Source of the DNA: Enterococcus casseliflavus NBRC 100478
GTDB lineage: Bacteria > Bacillota > Bacilli > Lactobacillales > Enterococcaceae
Length of the DNA stretch: 64,000 bases
Assembly (NCBI RefSeq): GCF_001544095.1
Contig: NZ_BCPT01000002.1
Span: 62,001-126,000 of the forward strand
Direction of reading: 5' to 3'
Under the pieces are notes generated by a model. The model worked only from the letters and a program-made list of their open reading frames with translations. It was not told where the DNA came from and searched no databases. The position numbers and the translations under genes were made by a program. Of this stretch, positions 24,675 through 33,484 are shown in pieces. How positions within the stretch are numbered: the stretch's first letter is position 1; each line of letters starts with the position of its first letter.

Positions 24675-25838
24675 TTACCAGTATCTTCGCCAATTAGGCA
24701 ATGCCAATCGGATCAATGCTTCTAAATAGAAATAGTCTCCCCAAAGATTGGGTTCATCGATGCCTTTGCCTTCCGCATAAGCATACACACCATGCAGCAA
24801 TAAGCCTTCATTTTCTGGCACTTGGCTCGCTGCATACTGCTCGCCTAATTGGTAAAGCATCCCTTTAGCGATTTTTTTAGCATCGGGATATGCCCCCATT
24901 TTCTCTGCTTCCAACAAGCCACAAGCCGCAATCGCTAAAGCTGAGCTGTCTTTTTCAGCAGGATGTTGGTCGTTAAAATCAAAGTCCCAATACGGCACCA
25001 AATCTGCTGGCAAATGAGCTAAGAACACCTCCACGATCTGCGGATAATTTTCTGGAAAAGGCTGGCTATGCAAGTAGCTTTCATTCAAAGGAAGCCCTAA
25101 AATCGCCCAGCTTTGCCCTCGTGCCCAAATCGATTGGTCGCTGTTTCCTTGATGCGTCGCCCCGTGACTTGGCTGCCCCGTTTCAGGATCGAAATAATAC
25201 GTATGAAAGGTGGTGGCGTCATTTTTGATGACAGTCTTTCGCACTGTCTGATAATGCTTACTCGCGGCCTCTGCATAGCGAGTCTCTCCCGACAATTGGG
25301 TTGCTGCAAATAAAAGCGGCAAGTTCAGTAGCGAATCAATAATCAAGCGGTATTCTTGTGGGTCGCCATAAGTGCCCCAAGCTTGAATAAATTCCCCCTT
25401 TTCTTGAAAACGTGCCAACAAAACATCTGCTGCTTGAATGACTTCTTGCTTGCAGTGTTCATCGCCAGTGATCTTGTAGCCAGCACCGGCGGATAAGCTA
25501 TATAAAAACCCGATATCATGATGATCTAATACAAAATGGTCGTCTAAGCGCGTTTGAAAACTGTCAATATTCTCCATAGCTCGAGTCAAAAAGTTCTTTT
25601 CTTTGGTCCACTCATAGGCGAGCCACAACATCCCCATCCAAAAGCCATTGGTCCAATCATCGTTGCCTTTCAGCCGATATTTGCCATTGGTGGCACAGGC
25701 TGAAGGAAACTGTGTGCCAAAGCGCTGACTATTTTTTTCGATCTGTTGGATGCACGCGGTGATTTTATCCGCTAACCACACATCGGTCACTTTTTCTCCT
25801 AACAGGATCAAGCGTTGTTTGTTCTCTTGCAGACGCAT
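24675..25838 (-). CDS. ugl: Glycoside hydrolase family 88, unsaturated glucuronyl hydrolase
   Basis: Hydrates the unsaturated uronic acid left at the non-reducing end by polysaccharide lyases, releasing the remaining sugar. The 387 residues form an (alpha/alpha)6 barrel. Catalytic aspartates are expected in HHDIGFLYS (Asp108) and in the SDQSIWARGQSW segment; KGNDDWTNGFWMG is the conserved N-terminal motif. No signal peptide, so it acts on imported disaccharides such as unsaturated hyaluronan or chondroitin units. It is transcribed from its own promoter with TTAAC operators and leads the GH35 gene. Confidence 0.93.
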   Translation of the reverse strand: MRLQENKQRLILLGEKVTDVWLADKITACIQQIEKNSQRFGTQFPSACATNGKYRLKGNDDWTNGFWMGMLWLAYEWTKEKNFLTRAMENIDSFQTRLDDHFVLDHHDIGFLYSLSAGAGYKITGDEHCKQEVIQAADVLLARFQEKGEFIQAWGTYGDPQEYRLIIDSLLNLPLLFAATQLSGETRYAEAASKHYQTVRKTVIKNDATTFHTYYFDPETGQPSHGATHQGNSDQSIWARGQSWAILGLPLNESYLHSQPFPENYPQIVEVFLAHLPADLVPYWDFDFNDQHPAEKDSSALAIAACGLLEAEKMGAYPDAKKIAKGMLYQLGEQYAASQVPENEGLLLHGVYAYAEGKGIDEPNLWGDYFYLEALIRLALPNWRRYW

Positions 25839-25852
25839 GTTTACCCTCCTCT

Positions 25853-25885
25853 TAACTTGTTAACATATTAACTGAAATCATTATA
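25853..25885 (-). promoter_or_regulatory. Operator pair and -10 box of the GH88 transcription unit
   Basis: TAACTTGTTA is followed directly by an overlapping TTAACATATTAAC (to 25872), between a TATAAT -10 box (25880-25885 on the minus strand) and the GH88 start codon. The sequences match the operators of the gntR/PTS intergenic region. The -35 box is poor. Confidence 0.6.
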
Positions 25886-25932
25886 ACGTAAACGAACAAA
25901 AAAAGCGACCTTCCTTCATTGATTCCTAAAAA

Positions 25933-25976
25933 AAGAGCATGACAGCTGCCCACAAATGCAGACCTGTCATGCTCTT
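25933..25976 (-). terminator. Terminator of the DUF2264/discoidin-like operon
   Basis: AAGAGCATGACAG / CTGTCATGCTCTT, 13-bp perfect arms with an 18-base loop and a following T-run on the minus strand. It separates this operon from the GH88-GH35 unit, which has its own promoter. Confidence 0.8.
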
Positions 25977-25988
25977 GTCCTCTTTTTT

Positions 25989-26816
25989 TTAACAGTTCCA
26001 ACCAAATACTTCGATTTGTGTAAGAGCTGGAAATGGGGAATCATCCTCTGCTTTTTGCAGCTCTTTATAGGTTAGCTTAGTCGTTTCTTTTTTCGGAAAA
26101 CGAACTTCTTGAAATGACGCCGTATTTGTCGTTTCCACCACCAGCTCTTCTCCATCAGCAAAGACCAAGGTCCCTTTGGTCCAATAGCTATCATGGGGAT
26201 AATCTGCCCGTAATAGGAAGCGAACCCGATCGATCAAGACAGGACGACCAAAATCAATGGTCAATGCAGCATCGGCTTGCTGATTGATGCCCCAAGAAGC
26301 AAACGGATACGAACCGTGGGATCGGTTGCCATATTTTCCATCGATCGCATTCTTGGCAAAAAAGACGGAATCATCTCGCGTCTCCACATTCGCTGAAGCA
26401 TGAGGATACGCCCCTGTCGCTGACTTTTGATCATGGGCATTGAAGGATAAATTTTGATAATTCGTGATCTCAAATGCATGGGCTTTACGCACCATCAGGT
26501 GATGGCGCTGCGAGGTAAAGGCCGTTTCCACCGAGGACTTTCGATGAGATTCCGTCCAAGGGATCTGATATTCCCAAGTGGATTGGGAAAGATAGATCAG
26601 TGATGGTGCTAAGGTTTCATCAAGCTGAAGGACATAATACGGATTTTCCCCTGTCACCTCAACGATGATTTTATCTCCTTCCTCATAGAGATAGTTTTTA
26701 ATGGCTAATACGGCCAAATCATCACCAGAAACTTGAAACGGCGCGGGTTCTTTTTCATGGTCGATGCGACCGACGATCACCTGGTCCTGCTTATTTTTTA
26801 TTGCTAGCGTAATCAT
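25989..26816 (-). CDS. Cytoplasmic protein with discoidin (F5/8 type C)-like C-terminal domain
   Basis: 275 residues, no signal peptide or membrane span. The C-terminal half resembles a discoidin/F5-8C carbohydrate-binding fold: NAIDGKYGNRSHGSYPFASWG, LTIDFGRPVLIDRVRFLLRA and the closing LTQIEVFGWNC. The N-terminal half is a beta-rich region without a recognised family. The start lies inside the last 26 bases of the DUF2264-like gene, so the two are translationally coupled and probably act together. A substrate-binding partner for the enzyme upstream is the simplest reading; the function is not established. Confidence 0.65.
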   Translation of the reverse strand: MITLAIKNKQDQVIVGRIDHEKEPAPFQVSGDDLAVLAIKNYLYEEGDKIIVEVTGENPYYVLQLDETLAPSLIYLSQSTWEYQIPWTESHRKSSVETAFTSQRHHLMVRKAHAFEITNYQNLSFNAHDQKSATGAYPHASANVETRDDSVFFAKNAIDGKYGNRSHGSYPFASWGINQQADAALTIDFGRPVLIDRVRFLLRADYPHDSYWTKGTLVFADGEELVVETTNTASFQEVRFPKKETTKLTYKELQKAEDDSPFPALTQIEVFGWNC

Positions 26817-28557
26817 TTGGATCGATCCTTTCTTTTTCTACGATACCACCGACTAAACAAATCAAACGGTGCTTCCCTGGCAGGATATGCTGTGCTAAGT
26901 ATGGAAAACTAGTTCTTGGAAAAAAGACGGAGGTATTGGCTTCTGGCTGAACAATACTGGCTTGTTGATAGCCTTCGATGTTGATGATTTGAGAACAAAA
27001 GCCTTCTTCACTGACTCGACTCCAGGTCGGTCCTGTTTGGGCCTGAGGCAACCGTCCGATTAGCGGTACACTAAACCCGCCCTCACGGAGGTCCAACGAA
27101 ATCGTCGTCGTCAACTCGTGCACGCGCACATGCCACTGACCAAAGGGATAAATCTCAGTTTCAATCACTACCTCCTCAAAGGGTGCCCATTGGTAAAAGA
27201 CCCCTTTTTCCGTCACCCGATAATCCCTGACTGCGCCCTTCGTGCGAAAATAGCTGCCATCTCGAGCAATAGCTAATGTGCTATCGAAGGCGCCTTCGGC
27301 ATACGTGACGCCAGCTTTCGGCACACTGAAACCAAGTTTGCTCGAATAGACGAATTTGCTGTATTTTGATTGAGCATGGGCTTGCTGTTCAAGCATCAAG
27401 CCTGCAGGATACCCCAACAGATGATGGCTTTTTTCATTGTGCACCAGCAACATATTGCCTTTTTCAATCCGTTTTTGCGGCTCTCTTTTGATCGGCTCAG
27501 GTTCAGCCCGCCAAAAAGGATGCGTTTCTGCGACCGCTAAAAGCAAAAAGGTCTTCAGCCCCCAATAAGGCGAGCCTGGTGCATTATACCCTTCTGCCAT
27601 TACATGATTTTCATAGTGGTACCCGATGGACAAGCGACCATCGAAAGTGAAAATTTCTTGTGCCATCCAATCGCGCAAGTGCTTCGCCAGTAGTCCTCGC
27701 ACCTGTCCCCATGGGATCGCTTCGACGTCTGCGAAAACCAGTGCCGAGAAAAACGCCCCTTGCGCAAACCGATAAGTCAGGCTGCGGCCATAGGGCAAGG
27801 CTTCGCCATCTTCATCAAAATAATAGACGAAGTCTTGCGCAAATAGCGTGGCTCGCTCTTTAAAACGCTGCGCCCATTCTGGATCTTCGTCTTGCATAAA
27901 TGTAGCGTAAATCAAGCCGTAATAATGAAACGCAAAAGGGATGTAGTAATCTCGCTGCGTCGTTTTCCCGTCTACGTACCAACCATCGCCAACGTACATG
28001 GAATCGATCAATGCCAACTCTTGGGACAATTCTTCTTTTGCCAACGGTTCCCCACAGTGAAACAAGGCAACGCGTATCAACACTTTGAAGAATGTCCAGT
28101 TGTTCTTAGGAATCTTGCACTCAAGTGCTTGGGAAAGCCAAGCCACTAGCTTTCGCTGGTTCTTCTGCGGCAACGCTGTCCAAAAAGCGTCCTTCTGCAA
28201 CAATAGGGTCAATGACAATGCGGCTGCTTCCACGATGTATTGATCATAATCCGTGATCCTTCCCCAGTAAAACGCGTGTTCAGGATCTGTCCCTGCTATC
28301 ACTTTTTCTACGTAAGCTGCTCGTAACGGATCATCTGGGCAAACCCTCCAATAAGGCGCCAGCCCCCACAAAGGACGCACAAGCGCTTCCATCTCAGCCC
28401 GTGTTCGATCATATACGGCCCCACTGCTACCTAGATTCAATCCTGGATAGTCATCTGCCAAGATCGCTTCTCGCAAAGGAGCGATCATGTCTTCCAATGC
28501 CCGCTGATAATCCAGACGCGTCAAAAACGGATTCTCTTTGATTGCCATTTGCTTCAT
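26791..28557 (-). CDS. DUF2264-like (alpha/alpha)-toroid protein of polysaccharide locus
   Basis: 588 residues, cytoplasmic (no signal peptide). The N-terminal 370 residues have the features of DUF2264 proteins: NPFLTRLDYQRALEDMI, RPLWGLAPYWR, KNNWTFFKVL and GDGWYVDGKTTQRDYYIPFA. These resemble the toroidal fold of lyases and glycoside hydrolases. The C-terminal part is beta-rich, like the second domain of heparinase-type lyases. AGAAGGAGA precedes the ATG. It heads a two-gene operon with the discoidin-like protein, under a TTAAC-type operator. Enzymatic activity on uronic-acid oligosaccharides is likely but not proven. Confidence 0.75.
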   Translation of the reverse strand: MKQMAIKENPFLTRLDYQRALEDMIAPLREAILADDYPGLNLGSSGAVYDRTRAEMEALVRPLWGLAPYWRVCPDDPLRAAYVEKVIAGTDPEHAFYWGRITDYDQYIVEAAALSLTLLLQKDAFWTALPQKNQRKLVAWLSQALECKIPKNNWTFFKVLIRVALFHCGEPLAKEELSQELALIDSMYVGDGWYVDGKTTQRDYYIPFAFHYYGLIYATFMQDEDPEWAQRFKERATLFAQDFVYYFDEDGEALPYGRSLTYRFAQGAFFSALVFADVEAIPWGQVRGLLAKHLRDWMAQEIFTFDGRLSIGYHYENHVMAEGYNAPGSPYWGLKTFLLLAVAETHPFWRAEPEPIKREPQKRIEKGNMLLVHNEKSHHLLGYPAGLMLEQQAHAQSKYSKFVYSSKLGFSVPKAGVTYAEGAFDSTLAIARDGSYFRTKGAVRDYRVTEKGVFYQWAPFEEVVIETEIYPFGQWHVRVHELTTTISLDLREGGFSVPLIGRLPQAQTGPTWSRVSEEGFCSQIINIEGYQQASIVQPEANTSVFFPRTSFPYLAQHILPGKHRLICLVGGIVEKERIDPNDYASNKK

Positions 28558-28676
28558 ACGCCATCTCCTTCTGTCAATTTACAGAACAGAATAGCAAGCC
28601 ACGGCTTTTTTATCAAGCGATCTTCTACTGGCAATACTGCTGAAAAATGAGAAAAGATTTTGAGGGATTTTTGACT

Positions 28677-28686
28677 TAACCTGTTA
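28677..28686. promoter_or_regulatory. GntR-type operator of the DUF2264 operon
   Basis: TAAC-CT-GTTA, extended to TTAACCTGTTAAC, about 120 bases upstream of the DUF2264-like start codon. It is the fourth promoter region with this operator in the locus. Confidence 0.55.
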
Positions 28687-28870
28687 ACAAATCTTTTAGG
28701 ATTGATTTTCTTCCCTTCTTTTTCTTTTAACTAGCAAAGTTAACTTAGTCTATATGAAAAAATTATGATAAATCATCCATAGTGCTCTGACTTTTTTTCA
28801 TAATTTTTTTGCTAACCCTTTTTTGTCTAGATGAGGTCAGCGTCCGTTATACTATCAACTTTTTTCACTA

Positions 28871-28937
28871 GAAAAAGACATCCTAAAGCCTTAAGTCAGA
28901 AGCCTGCCACTTCTTCTCAAAAGCCCTTAAGATGTCT
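28871..28937 (-). terminator. lacD terminator
   Basis: Large imperfect hairpin, AGACATCTTAAGGGCTT pairing with AAGGCTTTAGGATGTCT on the minus strand, followed by TTTTTC. It ends the AgaS-LacD transcription unit. Confidence 0.65.
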
Positions 28938-28976
28938 GATTATTGGCCATTTATCTTGTCAAACAGCGAAAAAAAA

Positions 28977-29972
28977 CTATTCTTCGACCGTGACTTTGTC
29001 CCACCAAGAAGTGGCGGTCTTTTGGATCACTTCATTCAAGTCTTCTATGTGCTGTTTTCCGGTACTTGCTAGCCATTCTTTTGCTGCTTCTGTTCCTTGT
29101 TTTACAAAGGGTTCAACACCATCTTTCCACGTTGCCCGGCCGCACAAGACGCCATTGAAGGTGGAACCGGCTTCTTTGGCAAAAACCAGTGTTTCTTGGA
29201 ATAAGCTGGCTGATACGCCTGCACTGAGAAAAATAAACGGCAGATGCGTCGCGTCGCTTTGCGCTTTGAAATACGCGGCAGCTTCTTCCTTGGTATACAC
29301 GGCTTCTCCCTTGGCAAAACCTGCCACATAATTCATGTTGACTGGTACTTCCACTTTTAACACATCGACTTTGTACTGCGGTTTTGAAAATTCCTTCATC
29401 AATCCGATGACTTTTTCTGGTTTGCGTTGCGCATATGCTTTTGAGTCGACTTCAGGCAGCTTAGCATCATAGGAAAGGACTTCTAAAAAGAAGGGCAGAT
29501 CAGCCGCTTGGCATTCACTGCCGAGTCGTTCCACAAAGACATGTTTCAACTGATTGATCTGGGCATCTTCATCTACATCATAGTAAAGCAAAAATTTGAT
29601 AGCATCTGCGCCAGCTGCTTTTAATCGCTCAACCGACCATTCCCCTAATAAATCAGGCAAACGTCCCGGCGTAGTCGCATCATAGCCGGTTTTTTCATAC
29701 GCCAGCAAAAGCCCCGCCTCTGGATCACGGCTTTGCGCAGCTGCCAACCCGTATTCTGGATCTAATAAAATAGAAGACGCGTAAGGGGTCAATTCTTGTG
29801 AGACGAGCGTTTTAAACTGGCTGATTTTCTCTGCGTCAGCCTCCACGCCAAGTGCTGCCATCATTTTTTTCAAGGCACCTCGTTGGTCGATCGCTAAAGC
29901 TGCGATCACTCCTTCTTTCGTTGACAGGCGATCCATCGCTGCTTTTTTGGCTTTCGTTACGGTTGCTTTCAT
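28977..29972 (-). CDS. lacD: Tagatose 1,6-bisphosphate aldolase
   Basis: Splits tagatose 1,6-bisphosphate into dihydroxyacetone phosphate and glyceraldehyde 3-phosphate. The 331 residues match class I LacD enzymes, with the Schiff-base lysine in VDVLKVEVP (Lys206), Lys126 in [11 protein letters not shown], and the [11 protein letters not shown] and [11 protein letters not shown] segments. The ATG of [10 protein letters not shown] follows AAGGAGG. It lies downstream of agaS, which feeds tagatose 6-phosphate into the pathway; a kinase (LacC) must lie elsewhere. Confidence 0.95.
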   Translation of the reverse strand: MKATVTKAKKAAMDRLSTKEGVIAALAIDQRGALKKMMAALGVEADAEKISQFKTLVSQELTPYASSILLDPEYGLAAAQSRDPEAGLLLAYEKTGYDATTPGRLPDLLGEWSVERLKAAGADAIKFLLYYDVDEDAQINQLKHVFVERLGSECQAADLPFFLEVLSYDAKLPEVDSKAYAQRKPEKVIGLMKEFSKPQYKVDVLKVEVPVNMNYVAGFAKGEAVYTKEEAAAYFKAQSDATHLPFIFLSAGVSASLFQETLVFAKEAGSTFNGVLCGRATWKDGVEPFVKQGTEAAKEWLASTGKQHIEDLNEVIQKTATSWWDKVTVEE

Positions 29973-30092
29973 TAAAATTCCTCCTTTTTTGTCCATGCCA
30001 AAGAATCAACCGCTTTCACTTTTTTCAGCGTTGGCGAAACGGTTGTCAGTACGTATAAAAATGTCTATTGATGAAGCCTTTCGACTGATTGA

Positions 30093-30141
30093 CCACCGCA
30101 CGTATCGACTTCGTACACGAAAAGATACGTGCTCGTGGTGG
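30093..30141. other. Intercistronic hairpin between agaS and lacD
   Basis: CCACC-GCACGTATC pairs with GATACGTGC-TCGT-GGTGG (a 4-base bulge) and contains an inner TTCG-TACA-CGAA hairpin. There is no T-run in the direction of the genes. It may protect or process the mRNA between agaS and lacD. Confidence 0.5.
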
Positions 30142-30157
30142 GCTTTCTCAGTCATCG

Positions 30158-31327
30158 TTAGTTGTTATACGGATGAATCGTCACGCCTTTGACCACCCGA
30201 TTGACGGTACGCGTTGGCGAAGGGGTGTCGGGTGTATTCCCGACTTTGATCGATGCCAGCAGTGCGATCGTTTGTGCAAAGACAATGTCTGCTAAGGCAA
30301 GATAACCGTCTGGCAATGATGTGTCAGCTGGAAAGAAAAAGTTTGTTCCTGAGAAATTCACGGCGGCCGGCTGTCCGATGGCAGTCACTGCGGCGGCGAT
30401 GCCATCACTCTTTAATTCTTCCAACATATCAAGATCATACTGCCGCGTGTAGGACGTATTGCTGACAAAGACAAAGACGAGGGTTTGATCATCTACGAAT
30501 GATTTCGGTCCATGACGGAAGCCCATCGAAGAATCGAACACGGTGGCGATTTTTCCCGCAGTCAGTTCCAATACTTTTAGCTGTGCTTCCCTGGTCAACC
30601 CCGACAACGTGCCTGACCCAAGGTAAACGATCCGCTTAAAGGAACGGTCCGTCAGTACTTGGAGTTCTGTTTCTCTGTCGATCACTTCTTGCCCCAATCG
30701 GCTAAGGGTTTCAACATAATGCCTCTTTTCTGTCAGAGGCGTCTGGTCAAAAATCAGCAGTGCGGAAAGAGCCATGCAAGAAAAACTTCCCGTCATTGCA
30801 AAGCCAGCATCATTTGACCTCTCAGGCATCAATAACAGATAGCTCGTTTCATCAGCGGCAGCTTGTTGTGCCAAAGATCCGTCGGCTGCACAAGTGATCG
30901 TCAAGTGATAACTGTCGGCAACGAATTGATCGACGATTTTGACCGCTGCTAAACTTTCTGGTGAATTGCCGCTTCTAGCAAAAGAAACGAGCAGTGTTGG
31001 TTCATCCGCAAATAAAACTTGTTCTGGAGCAGCGACGATATCCGTCGTAGCAATACTTTCAAAAAGATAATCCGCAGTTGCGCCGGTCTTATTCAAGTAA
31101 GGAACGATCGTATCTCCGACATATTGCGACGTCCCCGCTCCCGTGAAGACCACCCGGATTCGTTTGTCCGTCTTTTGCTTGATGGTACGTAAGAAATCCG
31201 CGATCGCCTCTTGCTTTTCTTGATAGATCGTCAAGGTTTCTTGCCAAAGTTCTGGCTGTTGTTTGATTTCTCTTGTTGTAATCTCCGCACCTAATTCTGC
31301 TAATTCCTTTGTTGACAGTTGAAACAT
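30158..31327 (-). CDS. agaS: AgaS-type sugar-phosphate isomerase/deaminase
   Basis: Converts galactosamine 6-phosphate to tagatose 6-phosphate plus ammonia. The 389-residue protein has two SIS domains: FTGAGTSQYVGD with SFARSGNSPES in the first, and YLGSGTLSGLTREAQLKVLELT with FRHGPKSFVDD in the second, the AgaS/GlmS-isomerase pattern. It lies between the gntR-2 gene and lacD, as in the pneumococcal bgaC-agaS and other N-acetylgalactosamine loci. The deacetylase needed for N-acetylated substrate (NagA/AgaA) is not in the window. Confidence 0.92.
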   Translation of the reverse strand: MFQLSTKELAELGAEITTREIKQQPELWQETLTIYQEKQEAIADFLRTIKQKTDKRIRVVFTGAGTSQYVGDTIVPYLNKTGATADYLFESIATTDIVAAPEQVLFADEPTLLVSFARSGNSPESLAAVKIVDQFVADSYHLTITCAADGSLAQQAAADETSYLLLMPERSNDAGFAMTGSFSCMALSALLIFDQTPLTEKRHYVETLSRLGQEVIDRETELQVLTDRSFKRIVYLGSGTLSGLTREAQLKVLELTAGKIATVFDSSMGFRHGPKSFVDDQTLVFVFVSNTSYTRQYDLDMLEELKSDGIAAAVTAIGQPAAVNFSGTNFFFPADTSLPDGYLALADIVFAQTIALLASIKVGNTPDTPSPTRTVNRVVKGVTIHPYNN

Positions 31328-31506
31328 CTTTCTTCCTCCTAGCTACTGTTTTTCCAGTATGTATTCCCAGTGACGGTGCGAGGAGCGCTTGTCTTGGATG
31401 AATGCTTAGCGATCACCCAAAGGGCAAACTTCCCCGACCTCACTGGTTTTGAATACATGCCTTTTCTTTGCTCGAGTGGATCATTTCAGACTGTCTAGGA
31501 AATGCG

Positions 31507-32241
31507 CTACTCGTCGTTACGCAAGTGGCGGACTTTGTATCTAAATTGGTCTGCTCGAGCAACACTCAAGGTGTATTCGATCACTTCATTTTCAATATTG
31601 AACGTGCTGCGTACTAGGTTCAACACCGGCGCACCTTCGTGAATTTTCAGCAATGCCGCATCTTTTGCACTGGCAATGCTGGCAAAAAATTCTTCGTCCG
31701 CGAGGCGGATCACTTGATGAAAATCTTCATGGAAGATGTCGTACAATGGTTTTTGCTCGATCATCTCACTCGTTAAATGCATGAAGCGTTTGACCGGCAG
31801 ATAAGAACGCTCGATCATCATCGGTTGTCCATCAGCAAGACGCAATCGTTTTAACTTGTAGATCGGCTCGCCGATGGAAACTTGCAACTGAGTGGCAAAA
31901 TATTTTGTCGCTTCCATTTTTTTGAATGCCAATACTCTAGTTTCTGGTTGTTTCCCTAGTGCTTTCATCTGTTCGGTAAAACTATACGAACCTGATAAAT
32001 TGGTTGCCTGCTTGCGGATATCCGAGACAAAGGTGCCTTTGCCATGTTGGCGATAAATATAGCCTAATTTTTCTAACTCCTGTAGAGCCAAGCGAACGGT
32101 GGTCCGACTTAATCCGTAGCGCTTTGACAGCTCTCTTTCTGAGGGAAGCATTGTGTCTGCTTCCATTTCATTTTCGATTTTTTCAATCAGTAAATTTAAC
32201 AATTGATCGTATAATGGTTGTCGATTTTTATTGATATTCAT
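31507..32241 (-). CDS. GntR/HutC-family regulator with UTRA domain (regulator 2)
   Basis: 244-residue transcription factor. The winged helix (QPLYDQLLNLLIEKIENEM; LSKRYGLSRTTVRLALQELE; HGKGTFVS) precedes a UTRA ligand domain with IYKLKRLRLADGQPM and IERSYLPVKRF. The ATG of MNINKNRQPL has GGAGGGG upstream. A TGGTTACTACCA palindrome lies just before the gene. Its mirror copy lies at the PTS system 2 promoter, so this protein most likely regulates both. AgaR2/DasR-like regulation by an amino-sugar phosphate is inferred. Confidence 0.88.
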   Translation of the reverse strand: MNINKNRQPLYDQLLNLLIEKIENEMEADTMLPSERELSKRYGLSRTTVRLALQELEKLGYIYRQHGKGTFVSDIRKQATNLSGSYSFTEQMKALGKQPETRVLAFKKMEATKYFATQLQVSIGEPIYKLKRLRLADGQPMMIERSYLPVKRFMHLTSEMIEQKPLYDIFHEDFHQVIRLADEEFFASIASAKDAALLKIHEGAPVLNLVRSTFNIENEVIEYTLSVARADQFRYKVRHLRNDE

Positions 32242-32255
32242 AAGCCCCTCCAAAC

Positions 32256-32267
32256 TGGTTACTACCA
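32256..32267. promoter_or_regulatory. Operator of GntR regulator 2, autoregulatory
   Basis: TGGTTACTACCA within ACTGGTTACTACCACATA, 14 bases upstream of the regulator's start codon. The core is the reverse complement of the operator at the PTS system 2 promoter, and the flanks (AC...CATA) are shared. Confidence 0.65.
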
Positions 32268-32455
32268 CATAACGAGTGTACTATTTCCCGATAGGCGTGT
32301 CAAACAATCGTCTACAGGGGCTCTGTTTCCTGAATTTGTGTCTTTTCACGCAGGAAAATGAACCAATTGCCAGCACGAGCTAAGCTGAAAAGTCAGCTGT
32401 TGCTTGCTTAGCAAAACTCCTCCTACGTGTTGCGCCGTTTCTTCTGCTAGCTTGC

Positions 32456-33484
32456 TTATTGCGGCCAAATGGATGGATACAGACCAAAGCCAGAACCGAT
32501 CAAGCCGATCACTAGCAGCAAAGCGATACATTTCAACGGCGTCCAGCCGCGTTTTGATAAGAAGAAATACAGCATCAATGTGATGGTCAATGGAATCACT
32601 TGCGGCAAGATCCCATCGAGGATTTTTTGAATATCGATCGTCACAGGCACTTCGTTGACTTTGTTAAACGTCAATTCATATTTGCCGTTAGCCAGTTCAT
32701 TGACCGCCGCATTTTCTTGCAATGTGTCGGTCAATTGACCATTCTCATCCGTGGTATACAGCATGTCTTCGTAAGCGGCAATGGCTGCTTGATCATCCAC
32801 GATCGTCGTCGCTTGCGTCACTTCATTGGTAGTGCCGTTAGGGATCTGAATATCCAAAGACGTCGCTCCATACACGCAGGTCAAGGAGCCGACAACAAAA
32901 ATCCCTAAAATACTCGCTGCTCGGGTAAACTCTTTGGCATTTTCCGTTAAGATGCCAATTGCATCTGTCCCTAAACGATAGGACCAGTGCATCAAGAAGT
33001 ACCGCAAACCAAATTGGGCCGCATTGAATACCAGTAAGAATATAAACGGTGCAGCGATATTGCCGCTGATCGCCATATTGGCTGTGATACCCGCCGTGAT
33101 TGGTACCAAGGTAAACCAGAACAACGCATCACCGATCCCGCCTAACGGTCCCATCGCGGCGACTCGCACTGCCCAAATCATGGGAATATCGGCTTTGTTT
33201 TGTTCCATCGATAAAATGATCCCCATCACAAAGTTCACCAAAAATGGATGAGTATTGAAAAACTCTAAGTTATGGCTCATTGAAGCAGCCAAATCCTTTT
33301 CATTTTTATGGATCTTTTTCAATCCCGGTAAAATACTGAATAACCAGCCTCCTGCTTGCATTCGCTCATAGTTGAAAGAGGCTTGAAGAAATAAGGAACG
33401 CCAGACCATATTGTTCAAGGTCTTTTTATCCAGTTGTTCTGCGGGCGCTTGTTCGCTATAAGAATCGGGAATATTATATGCCAT
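32456..33484 (-). CDS. PTS mannose-family IID component with extracytoplasmic insertion (system 2)
   Basis: IID subunit of 342 residues, about 60-70 longer than usual. The core motifs are intact (SFNYERMQAGGWLFSILPGL; MGPLGGIGDALFW), and the C-terminus has normal spans. Between a predicted span near 190-205 and the segment IDIQKILDGILP lies an extra region (about residues 215-280). It is rich in Asn, Thr, Asp and Glu and should face outside the membrane. The ATG of MAYNIPDSY follows CGGAGG and overlaps the IIC end. IID outer loops in lactic acid bacteria can be bacteriocin contact sites. Confidence 0.9.
   Translation of the reverse strand: MAYNIPDSYSEQAPAEQLDKKTLNNMVWRSLFLQASFNYERMQAGGWLFSILPGLKKIHKNEKDLAASMSHNLEFFNTHPFLVNFVMGIILSMEQNKADIPMIWAVRVAAMGPLGGIGDALFWFTLVPITAGITANMAISGNIAAPFIFLLVFNAAQFGLRYFLMHWSYRLGTDAIGILTENAKEFTRAASILGIFVVGSLTCVYGATSLDIQIPNGTTNEVTQATTIVDDQAAIAAYEDMLYTTDENGQLTDTLQENAAVNELANGKYELTFNKVNEVPVTIDIQKILDGILPQVIPLTITLMLYFFLSKRGWTPLKCIALLLVIGLIGSGFGLYPSIWPQ

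Larger units (their letters stand above)
28558..28976. other. Intergenic region, DUF2264 operon promoter and lacD terminator
   Basis: No gene. It holds the control region of the DUF2264 operon on the left and the lacD terminator on the right. AT-rich sequence between them shows nothing further. Confidence 0.6.
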
